Shown here piece by piece: positions 42,482 through 52,523 of a stretch of 64,000 nucleotides of DNA. The position numbers and the translations under genes were made by a program. How positions within the stretch are numbered: position 1 is the stretch's first letter; each line of letters opens with the position of its first letter. The DNA comes from Microbacterium salsuginis. Lineage in GTDB: Bacteria; Actinomycetota; Actinomycetes; Actinomycetales; Microbacteriaceae. Location: assembly GCF_012524205.1 (NCBI RefSeq), contig NZ_JABACI010000001.1, forward strand, positions 1,116,001-1,180,000. Reading direction: 5' to 3'. Below the pieces are notes generated by a model, which worked only from the letters and a program-made list of their open reading frames with translations, was not told the origin of the DNA and ran no database searches.

Positions 42482-42526
42482 TGTTGACGCTAACATAGCG
42501 CTGTTGCTACCGTGTTGACGTGAACA
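42482..42526 (+). promoter_or_regulatory. Triple operator and leaderless promoter of galTK
   Basis: TGTTGACGCTAACA (42482-42495), AACATAGCGCTGTT (42492-42505) and TGTTGACGTGAACA (42513-42526) are three palindromic LacI/GalR-type sites. TTGACG (42484-42489) and TACCGT (42508-42513), 18 bases apart, form the promoter. The last operator overlaps the GTG start of galT. Confidence 0.6.
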
Positions 42527-43736
42527 CTCCTGAGTTCGGATCGGATGCCGCGGCCCCCTCGGCCCAGACGCTCGGCGCCGGCGTCGTCAAGCGCACCGCA
42601 CGGCTGGCCGACGGACGGGAGCTGTTCTACTACGACGATCCCGGCACCGCCCTCGGGCCCGAACGGGCGGTGGATGCGCGTGACCTCGCTCCGCGCCCGG
42701 CGACGGCCACGATGCGCCGCGACGTGCTGACCGGCGACTGGGTCTCGATCGCCGCAGCACGTCAGAACCGCGCGTTCCTGCCCCCTGCCGAGCTCGACCC
42801 GCTCGCACCGCAGACGCCGACGAACCCGTCCGAGATCCCGTCGATGTACGACGTCGCGGTGTTCGAGAACAAGTCGCCGTCCTTCGGCCCCGCCCTCGCC
42901 GGCGCTCCCGGCGAACACCTCGGCGGCACCCTCGGCGAAGCCCTCGTCAGCACCGACCCGCCGCGCGGCCTCGACGACCTGGACGCACCCGGCCTCGGCC
43001 GCACGCGCACGAGCGTTGGCCGCTGCGAGGTGGTGTGCTTCAGCCCCGCGCACTCGGGATCGTTCGGCTCGCTCACCCCGACGCGGGCGCGCACCGTGAT
43101 CGAAGCGTGGGCCGACCGCACGGCGGCCCTGTCGGCACTGCCGGGCGTCGAGCAGGTCTTCCCGTTCGAGAATCGAGGGGAGGCGATCGGGGTCACACTC
43201 CCCCACCCGCACGGCCAGATCTACGCCTACCCCTACATCACTCCCCGCACGGCGACCCTGCTCGGCTCGATCGAGCGCGAGGGCCCGGATCTGTTCGCGC
43301 GCATCCTCGACTTCGAGCGCGCTGACGACCGGGTCATCCTGTCGGGTGAGCACTGGACGGCCTTCGTGCCCTTCGCCGCGCGCTGGCCGATCGAGGTGCA
43401 CCTGATGCCGCACCGCCACGTCGCCGACCTCGCCGAGACCACGGCGGCAGAACGCGACGAGCTCGCCCCGCTCTACCTCCGGCTGCTGCGCGGCATCGAC
43501 GCGCTCTATGACAGCCCCACCCCCTACATCGCGGCGTGGCATCAGGCTCCCGTGCACCGTGGGCGCGACACCGTCCGGCTGCACCTCCAGCTGACGAGCC
43601 CACGCCGCGCCGCCGACAAGCTCAAGTTCCTCGCCGGATCCGAGGCCGCCATGGGCGCCTGGATCGGCGACATCCCCCCTGAGACCTCGGCCGCACGCCT
43701 GCGCGATGCCGTGGCATCCGTTCCCGAGGAGACCCT

Positions 43737-43740
<4 letters not shown>
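42520..43740 (+). CDS. galT: Galactose-1-phosphate uridylyltransferase
   Basis: 406 residues from GTG 42520, 6 bases after the TACCGT -10 box and with no ribosome site, so probably leaderless. The active-site His-Pro-His is in LPHPHGQIYAYPY (His229, His231), preceded by FENRGEAIG. It transfers UMP between glucose and galactose-1-phosphate in the Leloir pathway. It overlaps galK by 4 bases. No galE is in the window. Confidence 0.95.
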
Positions 43741-44942
<1,202 letters not shown>

Positions 44943-45057
44943 CGGCGAACCGCGCTCAGTCGGCTTCCGCGGCGGGCGTGCCGGGGCAGGTGAACGCGGC
45001 TTGAACGCTCGACGCGCCGGTGCGCAAGAACTGGCGTTGACGGATGCCGCGCCCTAG

Positions 45058-45951
<894 letters not shown>

Positions 45952-45958
45952 CGCACGG

Positions 45959-45987
45959 GCCGAGGCCGGCGACATGCCGGCCTCGGC
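45959..45987. terminator. Bidirectional terminator hairpin
   Basis: A perfect 12-bp stem (GCCGAGGCCGGC at 45959-45970 with 45976-45987, loop GACAT) lies between the convergent hydrolase and oxidoreductase genes, 8 and 13 bases from their stops. Confidence 0.85.
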
Positions 45988-45999
45988 GCGGGCGCGCCG

Positions 46000-46986
46000 T
46001 CACGACAGCGCGGCGATGACCTTCCGCTCGAACAGCTCGATGCCCGACAGATCGTACGCCGCCTCGGGGAAGTAGTGGATCGCGTACGTGATGCCGTGAC
46101 GCTCGCGCTCGGCGAGGTTCTCGGCGACGCGGTCGACGGCGCCGAACCCCGGCGAGGCGAGGAATTCCTTCTCGATCACGTCGGCCCGCTCCTGCCCCAC
46201 GTGCGGGAGCAGCCGCGCCTTGACCGCAGCCAGGCGGTCGCGGGCCTCGGCGTCGGTGTCGCCGACGATCGTGTTGACGTTCGACGAGCGCGTGATCGAC
46301 GCGAAGTCGCGCCCGATCGCGTCGCAGTGCCCGCGCAGCACCTCGCTCTTGTGATCGATCTGCTCGAGCGGGCCCGCGAAGTTCGTGTAGGCGGCGTACT
46401 GGGCCGCGATCTTGAGCGTGACCTTCTCGCCGCCGCCGGCGATCCACATCGGGATGCCGCCGTCCTGGAGGGGAAGCGGACGCACGATCGCACCGTCGAC
46501 CTGGTAGTACTCGCCGTCGAGGGTGGCACGCCCGGTGGTCCACGCCTGATTCATGATGTCGACGCCTTCGCGCAGCATCCGGAGTCGATCGCGCACCGGC
46601 GGGAAGCCGTAGCCGTACGCCTCCCACTCGTGCTCGTACCAGCCTCCGCCGATGCCCATCTCGGTGCGACCGCCCGACACCGCGTCGACGGTCGCGGCGA
46701 CCTTGGCCAGGTAGGCGGGGTTGCGGTAGCCCATGCACGTGCACATCTGGCCGAGGCGGATGCGGCTCGTCGACGCCGCGAACGCGGCCATCAGCGTCCA
46801 CGCCTCGTGGGTCGCCTCGTCGCTGTGCACCGGCGTCGTGTGGAAGTGGTCGTACACCCACAGCGATTCCCAGGGCCCGGCGTCCGCCCGCTGCGCGAGA
46901 CCGTTCATCACCGCCCAGTGCTCGGCGGGCTCGATGCCCACGAGATCGAATCGCCAGCCTTGGGGGATGAAGGTTCCGAAGCGCAT
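46000..46986 (-). CDS. LLM-class F420-type oxidoreductase
   Basis: 328 residues from ATG 46986. It is a luciferase-like TIM barrel of the F420-dependent group: FGTFIPQGWRFDLVGI at the start, LGQMCTCMGYRNPAYLAK near residue 78, EMGIGGGWYEHEWEAYGYGF near 109 and PMWIAGGGEKVTLKIAA near 179. Cofactor F420 use is inferred from family; the substrate is unknown. A TAGGCT box 7 bases upstream suggests a leaderless transcript. It lies downstream of the methyltransferase gene on the same strand, separated by 80 bases. Confidence 0.87.
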   Translation of the reverse strand: MRFGTFIPQGWRFDLVGIEPAEHWAVMNGLAQRADAGPWESLWVYDHFHTTPVHSDEATHEAWTLMAAFAASTSRIRLGQMCTCMGYRNPAYLAKVAATVDAVSGGRTEMGIGGGWYEHEWEAYGYGFPPVRDRLRMLREGVDIMNQAWTTGRATLDGEYYQVDGAIVRPLPLQDGGIPMWIAGGGEKVTLKIAAQYAAYTNFAGPLEQIDHKSEVLRGHCDAIGRDFASITRSSNVNTIVGDTDAEARDRLAAVKARLLPHVGQERADVIEKEFLASPGFGAVDRVAENLAERERHGITYAIHYFPEAAYDLSGIELFERKVIAALS

Positions 46987-46993
46987 GATCCTC

Positions 46994-46999
46994 AGCCTA
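46994..46999 (-). promoter_or_regulatory. -10 box of the F420-type oxidoreductase gene
   Basis: Minus-strand TAGGCT ends 7 bases before the ATG. The intervening GAGGATC is too close to the start to be a well-placed ribosome site, so a leaderless start is likely. Confidence 0.4.
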
Positions 47000-47066
47000 T
47001 TCCCGGTCGTTGCGCCAGCGAGCAACGAGCGAGACGAAACGCCTCGAGGGTCAGTCGACGCGGTGT

Positions 47067-48119
47067 TCAGGACGTCTCGTCCCGCTCCGCTCGCCCAACG
47101 ACCGGGTCTTCGACGACGCGGGCGTGCGGCATCCGTTCCCGCATCACGGCGATGGCCTCGGGGTTGTGGTCGACCAGGACGGCGTGACGGCCGAGCGCCG
47201 ACGCGACGGCGCCGGTCGTGCCGCTGCCGGCGAACGCGTCGAGCACGCGATCGCCGGGGCGGCTCGAGGCCTGGACGATGCGCCGGAGGATGCCTTCGGG
47301 CTTCTGCGTCGGATACCCGGTCTTCTCGCGGCCGGTCGTCGGCACGATCGTGTGCCACCACACGTCGGTGGGCAGCTTGCCGCGCTCGGCCTTCTCCGGC
47401 GTGACCAGGCCCGGTGCCATGTAGGGCTCGCGGTCGACGGCATCCGAATCGAACCAGTACGCCTTGGGGTTCTTGACGTACACGAGGATCGTGTCGTGCT
47501 TGGTCGGCCAGCGCTTGCGGGTCTTCGCACCGTAGTCGTAGGCCCAGATCAGCTCGTTGAGGAACCGCTCGCGCCCGACGAGGGCATCGAGCAGCACCTT
47601 GGCGTAGTGCGCCTCACGGTAGTCGAGGTGCACATAGAGCGTGCCGTCGTCGGCCAGCAGCCGCCACGCCTCGAGCAGGCGCGGCTCGAGGAAGCCCCAG
47701 TAGTCGTCGAACCGGTCGTCGTAGGCACGCAGGTCGCCGCGGATGCGCTCGTATTCGCGCCCGTGGAACCCCCGCCGCACAATCGCGCCCTGCCGGGGCT
47801 CGACCGCCGCCTGTTCGCTATTCAGTCCCGCCGCGTCCGCCGCCGCAGCAGAGCCGCGGTATTCCGCGGGTGCCGTCGCATCCGGCTCGCGCGCAGACTG
47901 AGTTGTGAACGCAGGGAGGCCGGAAGTAGTGGACGGATGCCGCGACCGGGCGGTCTCGACGGCCCGCTCCTGCGCGCGACCGGTGTTGAACGGCGGGTCG
48001 AGGTAGATCAGCGTGAACGACGCGTCAGCGAAGGCACGGAGCACCTCGAGGTTGTCACCCTCGTAGACCTCGACCGGCCCGGCACCCGGCTCGGAGGCCG
48101 GGTCCGAGGGATCCGTCAC
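47067..48119 (-). CDS. Solitary site-specific DNA methyltransferase (beta-class, N6-adenine/N4-cytosine)
   Basis: 350 residues, GTG in a GTGA overlap with the upstream ligase-like gene. Motif IV DPPF (41-44) comes before motif I FAGSG (296-300), the beta-class order. YPTQKPEGILRRIV near 269 precedes it. DPPF in place of DPPY is seen in both N4 and N6 enzymes. No restriction gene is nearby, so it is an orphan methyltransferase, perhaps epigenetic. Residues about 47-115 are a low-complexity Ala/Glu/Arg/Ser insertion between motif IV and the conserved YDDRFDDYWGFLEPRL block. The recognition site cannot be predicted. Confidence 0.88.
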   Translation of the reverse strand: MTDPSDPASEPGAGPVEVYEGDNLEVLRAFADASFTLIYLDPPFNTGRAQERAVETARSRHPSTTSGLPAFTTQSAREPDATAPAEYRGSAAAADAAGLNSEQAAVEPRQGAIVRRGFHGREYERIRGDLRAYDDRFDDYWGFLEPRLLEAWRLLADDGTLYVHLDYREAHYAKVLLDALVGRERFLNELIWAYDYGAKTRKRWPTKHDTILVYVKNPKAYWFDSDAVDREPYMAPGLVTPEKAERGKLPTDVWWHTIVPTTGREKTGYPTQKPEGILRRIVQASSRPGDRVLDAFAGSGTTGAVASALGRHAVLVDHNPEAIAVMRERMPHARVVEDPVVGRAERDETS

Positions 48120-49165
48120 GGCACCCGTCGCAGCCACGCGTCGGTGGCGAACTTCGACTCGACGAGGGCCTCGGCCTCGGCGTACTCGTCGTCGGTGATG
48201 TGCCCGGGGACCGCGCCGTAGAGCTTCGCGAACGTCTCTTTGAGCTTCTCGATGATCGCCTCGCGCGGCAGCCCAGTCTGGCGGCGCAGCGGGTCGACGC
48301 GTTTGGCCGCCGACGTGGTGCCCTTGTCGCTGAGCTTCTCGCGGCCGATGCGCAGCACCTCGGTCATCATCTGACCGTCCATGTCGTAGCTGAGGGTCGC
48401 GTGGTGCAGCACACCTCCGTTGGCCAGGCGCTTCTGCGCGGCACCGCCGATCTTGCCCTGCGGCGACGCGATGTCGTTGAGCGGCTGGTACGTCGCCTCG
48501 ATGCCCAGCGCGCGCAGCGCCTGCAGCACCCAGTCGTCGAGGAACGCATACGAGTCGGCGAACGTGAGCCCTTGGACGAGGGATGCCGGAACGTACAGCG
48601 AGTACGTCACGATCGAGTTCGCGCCCATGAGCATGGCTCCGCCACCCGAGATCCGGCGGACGACGTCGAACCCGTGCTTCGCGGCGCCGTCGGGGTCGAC
48701 CTCGTTGCGCAGCGACTGGAACGACCCGATCACGACCGCGTTCTCGTCCCACTCCCACATGCGCAGCGTGGGCCGGCGCCGGCCGTCGCCGACGCGCCCG
48801 GTGAGCACCTCGTCGAGGGCCAGGTTCATGCGGGGCGAGACCGGACGCTCGTGCACGATCTCCCAGTCGAAGTCGCGCCAGCCGGGGGCGGTCACGAGTG
48901 CGCGGCGCACGGCCGTGCCCACGGCCTCGGGCGTGAACCCCAGCAGCTGCGCGCCCTCGGGCAGCGCGCCGCGCACGGCGGCCGCGATCGTGGTGACGTC
49001 CGACTCGACGGGCAGCCCGTTGACGGCGGCGTCGATGTCGGCCAGGGCGTCGTCGGGCTCGAGGAAGAAGTCGCCCGCGAGACGGAAGTCGGCGATGCGT
49101 CCGTCGCGCTCTTCGAGATCGACCACCACGAGCTTGCCGCCCGGAACCTTGTATTCGCCGTGCAT
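48116..49165 (-). CDS. Lipoate-protein ligase-like protein with N-terminal accessory domain
   Basis: 349 residues. The first ~95 residues (HGEYKVPGGKLVVVDLEERD) match the accessory domain normally found C-terminal in LplA. The BPL/LplA catalytic domain follows: VRRISGGGAML and the lysine motif GKIGGAAQKR near residue 241. It likely transfers lipoate or octanoate to carrier domains, or acts as an amidotransferase; the order of domains is swapped relative to E. coli LplA. It is translationally coupled to the methyltransferase gene downstream. TAGGCT 6 bases before the ATG suggests a leaderless message. Confidence 0.85.
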   Translation of the reverse strand: MHGEYKVPGGKLVVVDLEERDGRIADFRLAGDFFLEPDDALADIDAAVNGLPVESDVTTIAAAVRGALPEGAQLLGFTPEAVGTAVRRALVTAPGWRDFDWEIVHERPVSPRMNLALDEVLTGRVGDGRRRPTLRMWEWDENAVVIGSFQSLRNEVDPDGAAKHGFDVVRRISGGGAMLMGANSIVTYSLYVPASLVQGLTFADSYAFLDDWVLQALRALGIEATYQPLNDIASPQGKIGGAAQKRLANGGVLHHATLSYDMDGQMMTEVLRIGREKLSDKGTTSAAKRVDPLRRQTGLPREAIIEKLKETFAKLYGAVPGHITDDEYAEAEALVESKFATDAWLRRVP

Positions 49166-49171
49166 GCGTTC

Positions 49172-49177
49172 AGCCTA
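49172..49177 (-). promoter_or_regulatory. -10 box of the ligase-methyltransferase operon
   Basis: Minus-strand TAGGCT ends exactly 6 bases before the ATG at 49165, with no ribosome site between. It is one of the clearest leaderless arrangements in the window. Confidence 0.5.
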
Positions 49178-49217
49178 TTGCCGTACCGCGCCCCCTCAGC
49201 CCCCACTCCACCCCCCG

Positions 49218-49278
49218 GTTCGTTCGTCACCTGTGTACGCCGAACGGGCGGTTTTGCGTACACAGGTGACGAACGAAC
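49218..49278. repeat. Long intergenic hairpin, class A copy 2
   Basis: Arms 49218-49240 and 49256-49278 are complementary over 23 bp with a 15-nt loop. The arm sequence is identical to the core of copy 1 at 37600-37662, while loop and flanks differ. It lies after the stop of the GH6 gene (minus strand) and before the ligase promoter, a fitting place for a terminator. Confidence 0.85.
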
Positions 49279-49355
49279 AGGGGGGTGCGTGGGCGAGAGG
49301 AGCGCGGAGAGGGGAGGATGCCGCGGGCGCGGCATCCTCCCCTGTCCCTGCTCGC

Positions 49356-50927
49356 TCAGTCGGACGTGCAGGCGCGTCCGTCGAGCCAGAAGATCCACGG
49401 CTGATCGGGCTCACCGACGACGTGCAGCAGCGCGTCCGGCGCGTTGCCGGGACGCTCGGCCGCCGTGGCCGTCACAGCCGCACCGTCCTGCGTGAATTCT
49501 CCCCGGGTTGCCTTGCGCACCGCCTGGTCGCCGGCGAAGAAGAACGCCAGGTTGCCGGCGGCCGAGGTGCGCACCTTCGCGGCGAAGCCGGAGGCGTCGG
49601 CCTCGACGTCCCACCCGACATGGCAGTCCAGCGGCGCGACGCCCGGATCGGCGAGCGCGACGAGCTCGCGCGCCTGCTCGGCGAACCACTGCCCCGCTGC
49701 GGGATCCTCGATGCCGCGCGCCGGGTCGAGCGGTCCCCCGGTGCCGCGGTAGCACTTGCCGTCCGACTCGCCGGGCACCTTGATCCACAGGTACGCGTCC
49801 ACCAGCGGCACGTCGGTCGTCGTGTCGGGGCGCACACCCAGGCCGCGGTCGGGCGGGTTGCACCAGTCCTCGTGCACCGGATACGTGTCGGCCGGAAACT
49901 GCCACGGTCCGAGTCCGTTGCGGCTCGTGTCGATGACGAAACGCGTCGTCGGCTCGACGCCGCCGAGGATCGACTCGTACCTCGAGTCCACCCCGGCCGT
50001 GTTCAGCGCCGGGTCGGCGGCATCCGCGCTCCACTCGCCGTACTGCGACATCGCCACGCCCGTCCAGTTGTTCGCCGGGCCGCCGTTCCAGTACTGGTTG
50101 CCGCACGAACCGAAGTCGCCGGGGCTGACCTCGGTGACGTACGCGATGCACTGCGAGATCCACGTGCCGAACGCGGTGGAGTTGGCGGTGAATTGATAGT
50201 TCGAGGCGTTCAGGAAGAACCCGTCGGCCCGCTGCACTCCGCCCTTGAGCAGCCGGTCCGAGATCTCGCCGACGTTCAGCCAGCTCGCGCCGGTGCCGTC
50301 GAGATAGACGGATGCCGAGGGCAGGGCGCCCAGCGCATCGACCGCGTAGTTCAGCTGGGTGTAGCGGTCCGCGGCGGCAGTCTCGGCGGGGATCTCGGCC
50401 GGCTGACACCACTCGGCGACGCCGTCGAGGGTGACGTAGTGCGGGATGATCCCGAGCCCGTCGGGCTCGAGGATCACCGTGGCCGGCCGGCCGCCGATCC
50501 CCGCGACGAGGCCGTCGATCCAGGCCTGGTATGCCGCCGTGTCGAGCGCGCCGCCGGCGGAGTACTGGGCGCAGTCGCGGAACGGCAGGTTGTAGGCGAC
50601 GAGCACCGGCATCCGGCCCTGAACGGCGGCGGCGGTCACGACGTCGTCCACGGCCTCTTCGACCTCGGCGGGCGTGCCGGTGGTGAACCAGTCGGCGGAC
50701 GGGATGGACCCCAGCAGCTGGGCGTCGGCGCGGGCCTGACCGGCGAGAGCCTGAGCGGCTTCGAGGGTCGTGCTCCAGGGGTTGAGGTACAGGTCCGAGC
50801 CGGCGAGCCCGACGGCGGGATCGGCATCGTCTGCGGCCGCGCTCATCGGCAGCGACAGCCCGAGCGCGAGGAGCGCGGCGGTGCCGAACGCGAGGGCGGT
50901 CGCGCGGCGGGGTGGCTTGTGGATCAT
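49356..50927 (-). CDS. Secreted GH6 cellulase (endoglucanase/cellobiohydrolase)
   Basis: 523 residues from ATG 50927 with AGGAG upstream. The Sec signal peptide cleaves near residue 31. The GH6 domain has LYLNPWSTT near 46, YNLPFRDCAQYSAGG (Asp118) and LEPDGLG (catalytic acid Asp156), with FVIDTSRNG and WIKVPGESDG in the C-terminal half. It inverts the anomeric centre while cutting beta-1,4-glucan. I see no cellulose-binding module; the last ~75 residues are a beta-rich tail of unknown role. A CebR-like operator lies upstream, as in streptomycete cellulase promoters. Confidence 0.93.
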   Translation of the reverse strand: MIHKPPRRATALAFGTAALLALGLSLPMSAAADDADPAVGLAGSDLYLNPWSTTLEAAQALAGQARADAQLLGSIPSADWFTTGTPAEVEEAVDDVVTAAAVQGRMPVLVAYNLPFRDCAQYSAGGALDTAAYQAWIDGLVAGIGGRPATVILEPDGLGIIPHYVTLDGVAEWCQPAEIPAETAAADRYTQLNYAVDALGALPSASVYLDGTGASWLNVGEISDRLLKGGVQRADGFFLNASNYQFTANSTAFGTWISQCIAYVTEVSPGDFGSCGNQYWNGGPANNWTGVAMSQYGEWSADAADPALNTAGVDSRYESILGGVEPTTRFVIDTSRNGLGPWQFPADTYPVHEDWCNPPDRGLGVRPDTTTDVPLVDAYLWIKVPGESDGKCYRGTGGPLDPARGIEDPAAGQWFAEQARELVALADPGVAPLDCHVGWDVEADASGFAAKVRTSAAGNLAFFFAGDQAVRKATRGEFTQDGAAVTATAAERPGNAPDALLHVVGEPDQPWIFWLDGRACTSD

Positions 50928-51001
50928 GCGTATCTCCTGGTCATCGTCGACCTCCGGGCGCCATCGCCCGGGGAGCGGGTCACGGGGCGTCACTCCGGTT
51001 A

Positions 51002-51015
51002 TGAGAGCGCTCCCA
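51002..51015 (-). promoter_or_regulatory. CebR-like operator of the GH6 gene
   Basis: TGAGAGCGCTCCCA differs at one position from the streptomycete CebR operator TGGGAGCGCTCCCA (established knowledge) and lies 75 bases upstream of the cellulase ATG. No cebR gene is identified in the window, so the regulator is probably encoded elsewhere. Confidence 0.65.
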
Positions 51016-51088
51016 CGCTGCACGCTGGGGCCAGCATGGACTATTCCGCCCGACGACGTCAACGCCTGCCGGCGACGCCAGGATGCGA

Positions 51089-51958
51089 TCAGTCGTGGGC
51101 GGCGAAGCGGCGATCCAGCCACGCGAGCAGATCGTCACGCACGTCCTGCTGCATGACCTCGTTGAAGATCTCGTGCCGCGCGCCCGGGTAGACGAGGGTC
51201 GTCACGTCGGTGAATCCCGAGCGCGTGCGATACGCGGCCGCCAGCTTGTGAACGCTCCGCGGGCCACCCACCGTGTCGTCGCGTCCGACCATGAGAAGGG
51301 TCGGGATGTCGCGCCCGAGGTTCCTTCGCGGGCGTCCGATGATCCGCGCCGCATCAAGCGGCCCGAAGAGCTTCAGCAGCGGCTCGGTGGTCGTGAGCGG
51401 ATCATCGAGGAACGCCTGCCCCACCGCGAGATCGGACGACAGCCATTCCGTCCCCATCGCTCCGGGGGCCTTCCATGGCGCGTTGAGATCGCCGGAGTTG
51501 AGGGAGCCGGGCCAGCGGAGCGCAGACCCGCTCAGCACGAGGGCGTCGTACCCCTCGGGGTGATCGTTGATGAGCGCCTGCGCCATGAACGATCCCCATG
51601 AGTGGCCGAGCAGGATCAGCGGAAGATCGGGGTTCTCGGCGCGGATCTGCTGCGTCAGCTGCCAGATGGCGGCGATGGCCGCGGGCAGGCCGCCGGGGCC
51701 GAGACGTCCGAGCCGGGAGGAGTCGCCGCCGTACTGCCCCATGCCGGTACGGCCGTGGCCGCGGTGATCGTCGGCATAGACGGTATAGCCGGCTTCGGTC
51801 AGCGCGCCTACGAGAGCGCCGTACCTTCCCGCGTGCTCCCCGACCCCGTGCAGGAGCTGCACCACCGCCCGGGGATCGCTGCGGGCCTGGTGGACCTCGT
51901 AGACGATCGACACGCCCTTCGCATCCGTGAAAGACCGCACATCGGTGTTCTCGGGCAT
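51089..51958 (-). CDS. Alpha/beta hydrolase, monoacylglycerol-lipase type
   Basis: 289 residues from ATG 51958. It is a serine hydrolase of the lysophospholipase/monoacylglycerol lipase group: VQLLHGVGEHAGRYGAL, ADDHRGHGRTG, nucleophile elbow LGHSWGSFMA, VGRDDTVGG (Asp) and YPGARHEIFNE (His). There is no signal peptide. It probably cleaves monoglycerides or similar esters in the cytoplasm. TAGACT 7 bases upstream suggests a leaderless mRNA. It is divergent from the MarR-MFS operon. Confidence 0.9.
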   Translation of the reverse strand: MPENTDVRSFTDAKGVSIVYEVHQARSDPRAVVQLLHGVGEHAGRYGALVGALTEAGYTVYADDHRGHGRTGMGQYGGDSSRLGRLGPGGLPAAIAAIWQLTQQIRAENPDLPLILLGHSWGSFMAQALINDHPEGYDALVLSGSALRWPGSLNSGDLNAPWKAPGAMGTEWLSSDLAVGQAFLDDPLTTTEPLLKLFGPLDAARIIGRPRRNLGRDIPTLLMVGRDDTVGGPRSVHKLAAAYRTRSGFTDVTTLVYPGARHEIFNEVMQQDVRDDLLAWLDRRFAAHD

Positions 51959-51965
51959 GCGGAGA

Positions 51966-51971
51966 AGTCTA
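51966..51971 (-). promoter_or_regulatory. -10 box of the hydrolase gene
   Basis: Minus-strand TAGACT ends 7 bases before the ATG at 51958 with no Shine-Dalgarno sequence between, consistent with a leaderless transcript. Confidence 0.4.
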
Positions 51972-52027
51972 GGTGGCAGGGCTATGACGGCGGCCGGCAC
52001 CTGTGGACGAAGCATCCGGCACTTTCT

Positions 52028-52053
52028 TTAGCAAGACTAATGAGCTAAGCTAA
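52028..52053 (+). promoter_or_regulatory. Likely MarR operator and promoter
   Basis: TTAGC (52028-52032) faces GCTAA (52044-52048 and again 52049-52053), an AT-rich imperfect palindrome. It overlaps a possible -10 box TAAGCT (52046-52051) just upstream of the MarR start. Autoregulation by the MarR protein is the likely role. An AAGGAA ribosome site follows. Confidence 0.5.
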
Positions 52054-52061
52054 GGAACCGT

Positions 52062-52523
52062 ATGACCAGCCAAGAAGCCGCCACCGCCGATTCCGTCGAC
52101 CACGCCGAGCTGAGTCCTGCCGCCGCTCAGTTGCGCATCGCGACGTTCCGGCTCGCGCGACGTCTGCGCACGCAGCGCGCCGTGGACTCGATGAGCGATG
52201 GTCAGTTCGCCGTCCTCGCCGCCCTCTTCGTGCATGGTCCGCACACTCTCGGCGAGCTCGCGGACCGCGAGCGGGTCTCAGCGCCTTCGATGAACCGCAC
52301 CGTGAACTGCCTTCAGGAATCCGGCTACATCACCCGCACGGCGGACGAGACCGACGGACGGAAGGTCGTGATCTCGCTGACCGATTCGGGACGCGGCGTC
52401 GTCGACGAGACCGCACGCCGCCGCGACGCCTGGGTGGAGGCGGCTCTGGCCGAGCTCTCGGCCGAGGAGCGCGAGGCGATCGCCCGCGCCGCCGAGATCA
52501 TGGAGCGGATGGCCGCCCGATGA
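52062..52523 (+). CDS. MarR-family transcriptional regulator
   Basis: 153 residues, ATG 52062. The winged helix is recognisable from HTLGELADRERVSAPSMNRT (recognition helix near residue 75), the wing TADETDGRKVVISLTDSGRG and a C-terminal helix. MarR proteins are dimeric repressors released by small molecules. Its stop overlaps the MFS transporter's ATG, so it most likely controls that exporter and itself through the palindrome at 52028-52053. Confidence 0.9.
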   Translation: MTSQEAATADSVDHAELSPAAAQLRIATFRLARRLRTQRAVDSMSDGQFAVLAALFVHGPHTLGELADRERVSAPSMNRTVNCLQESGYITRTADETDGRKVVISLTDSGRGVVDETARRRDAWVEAALAELSAEEREAIARAAEIMERMAAR

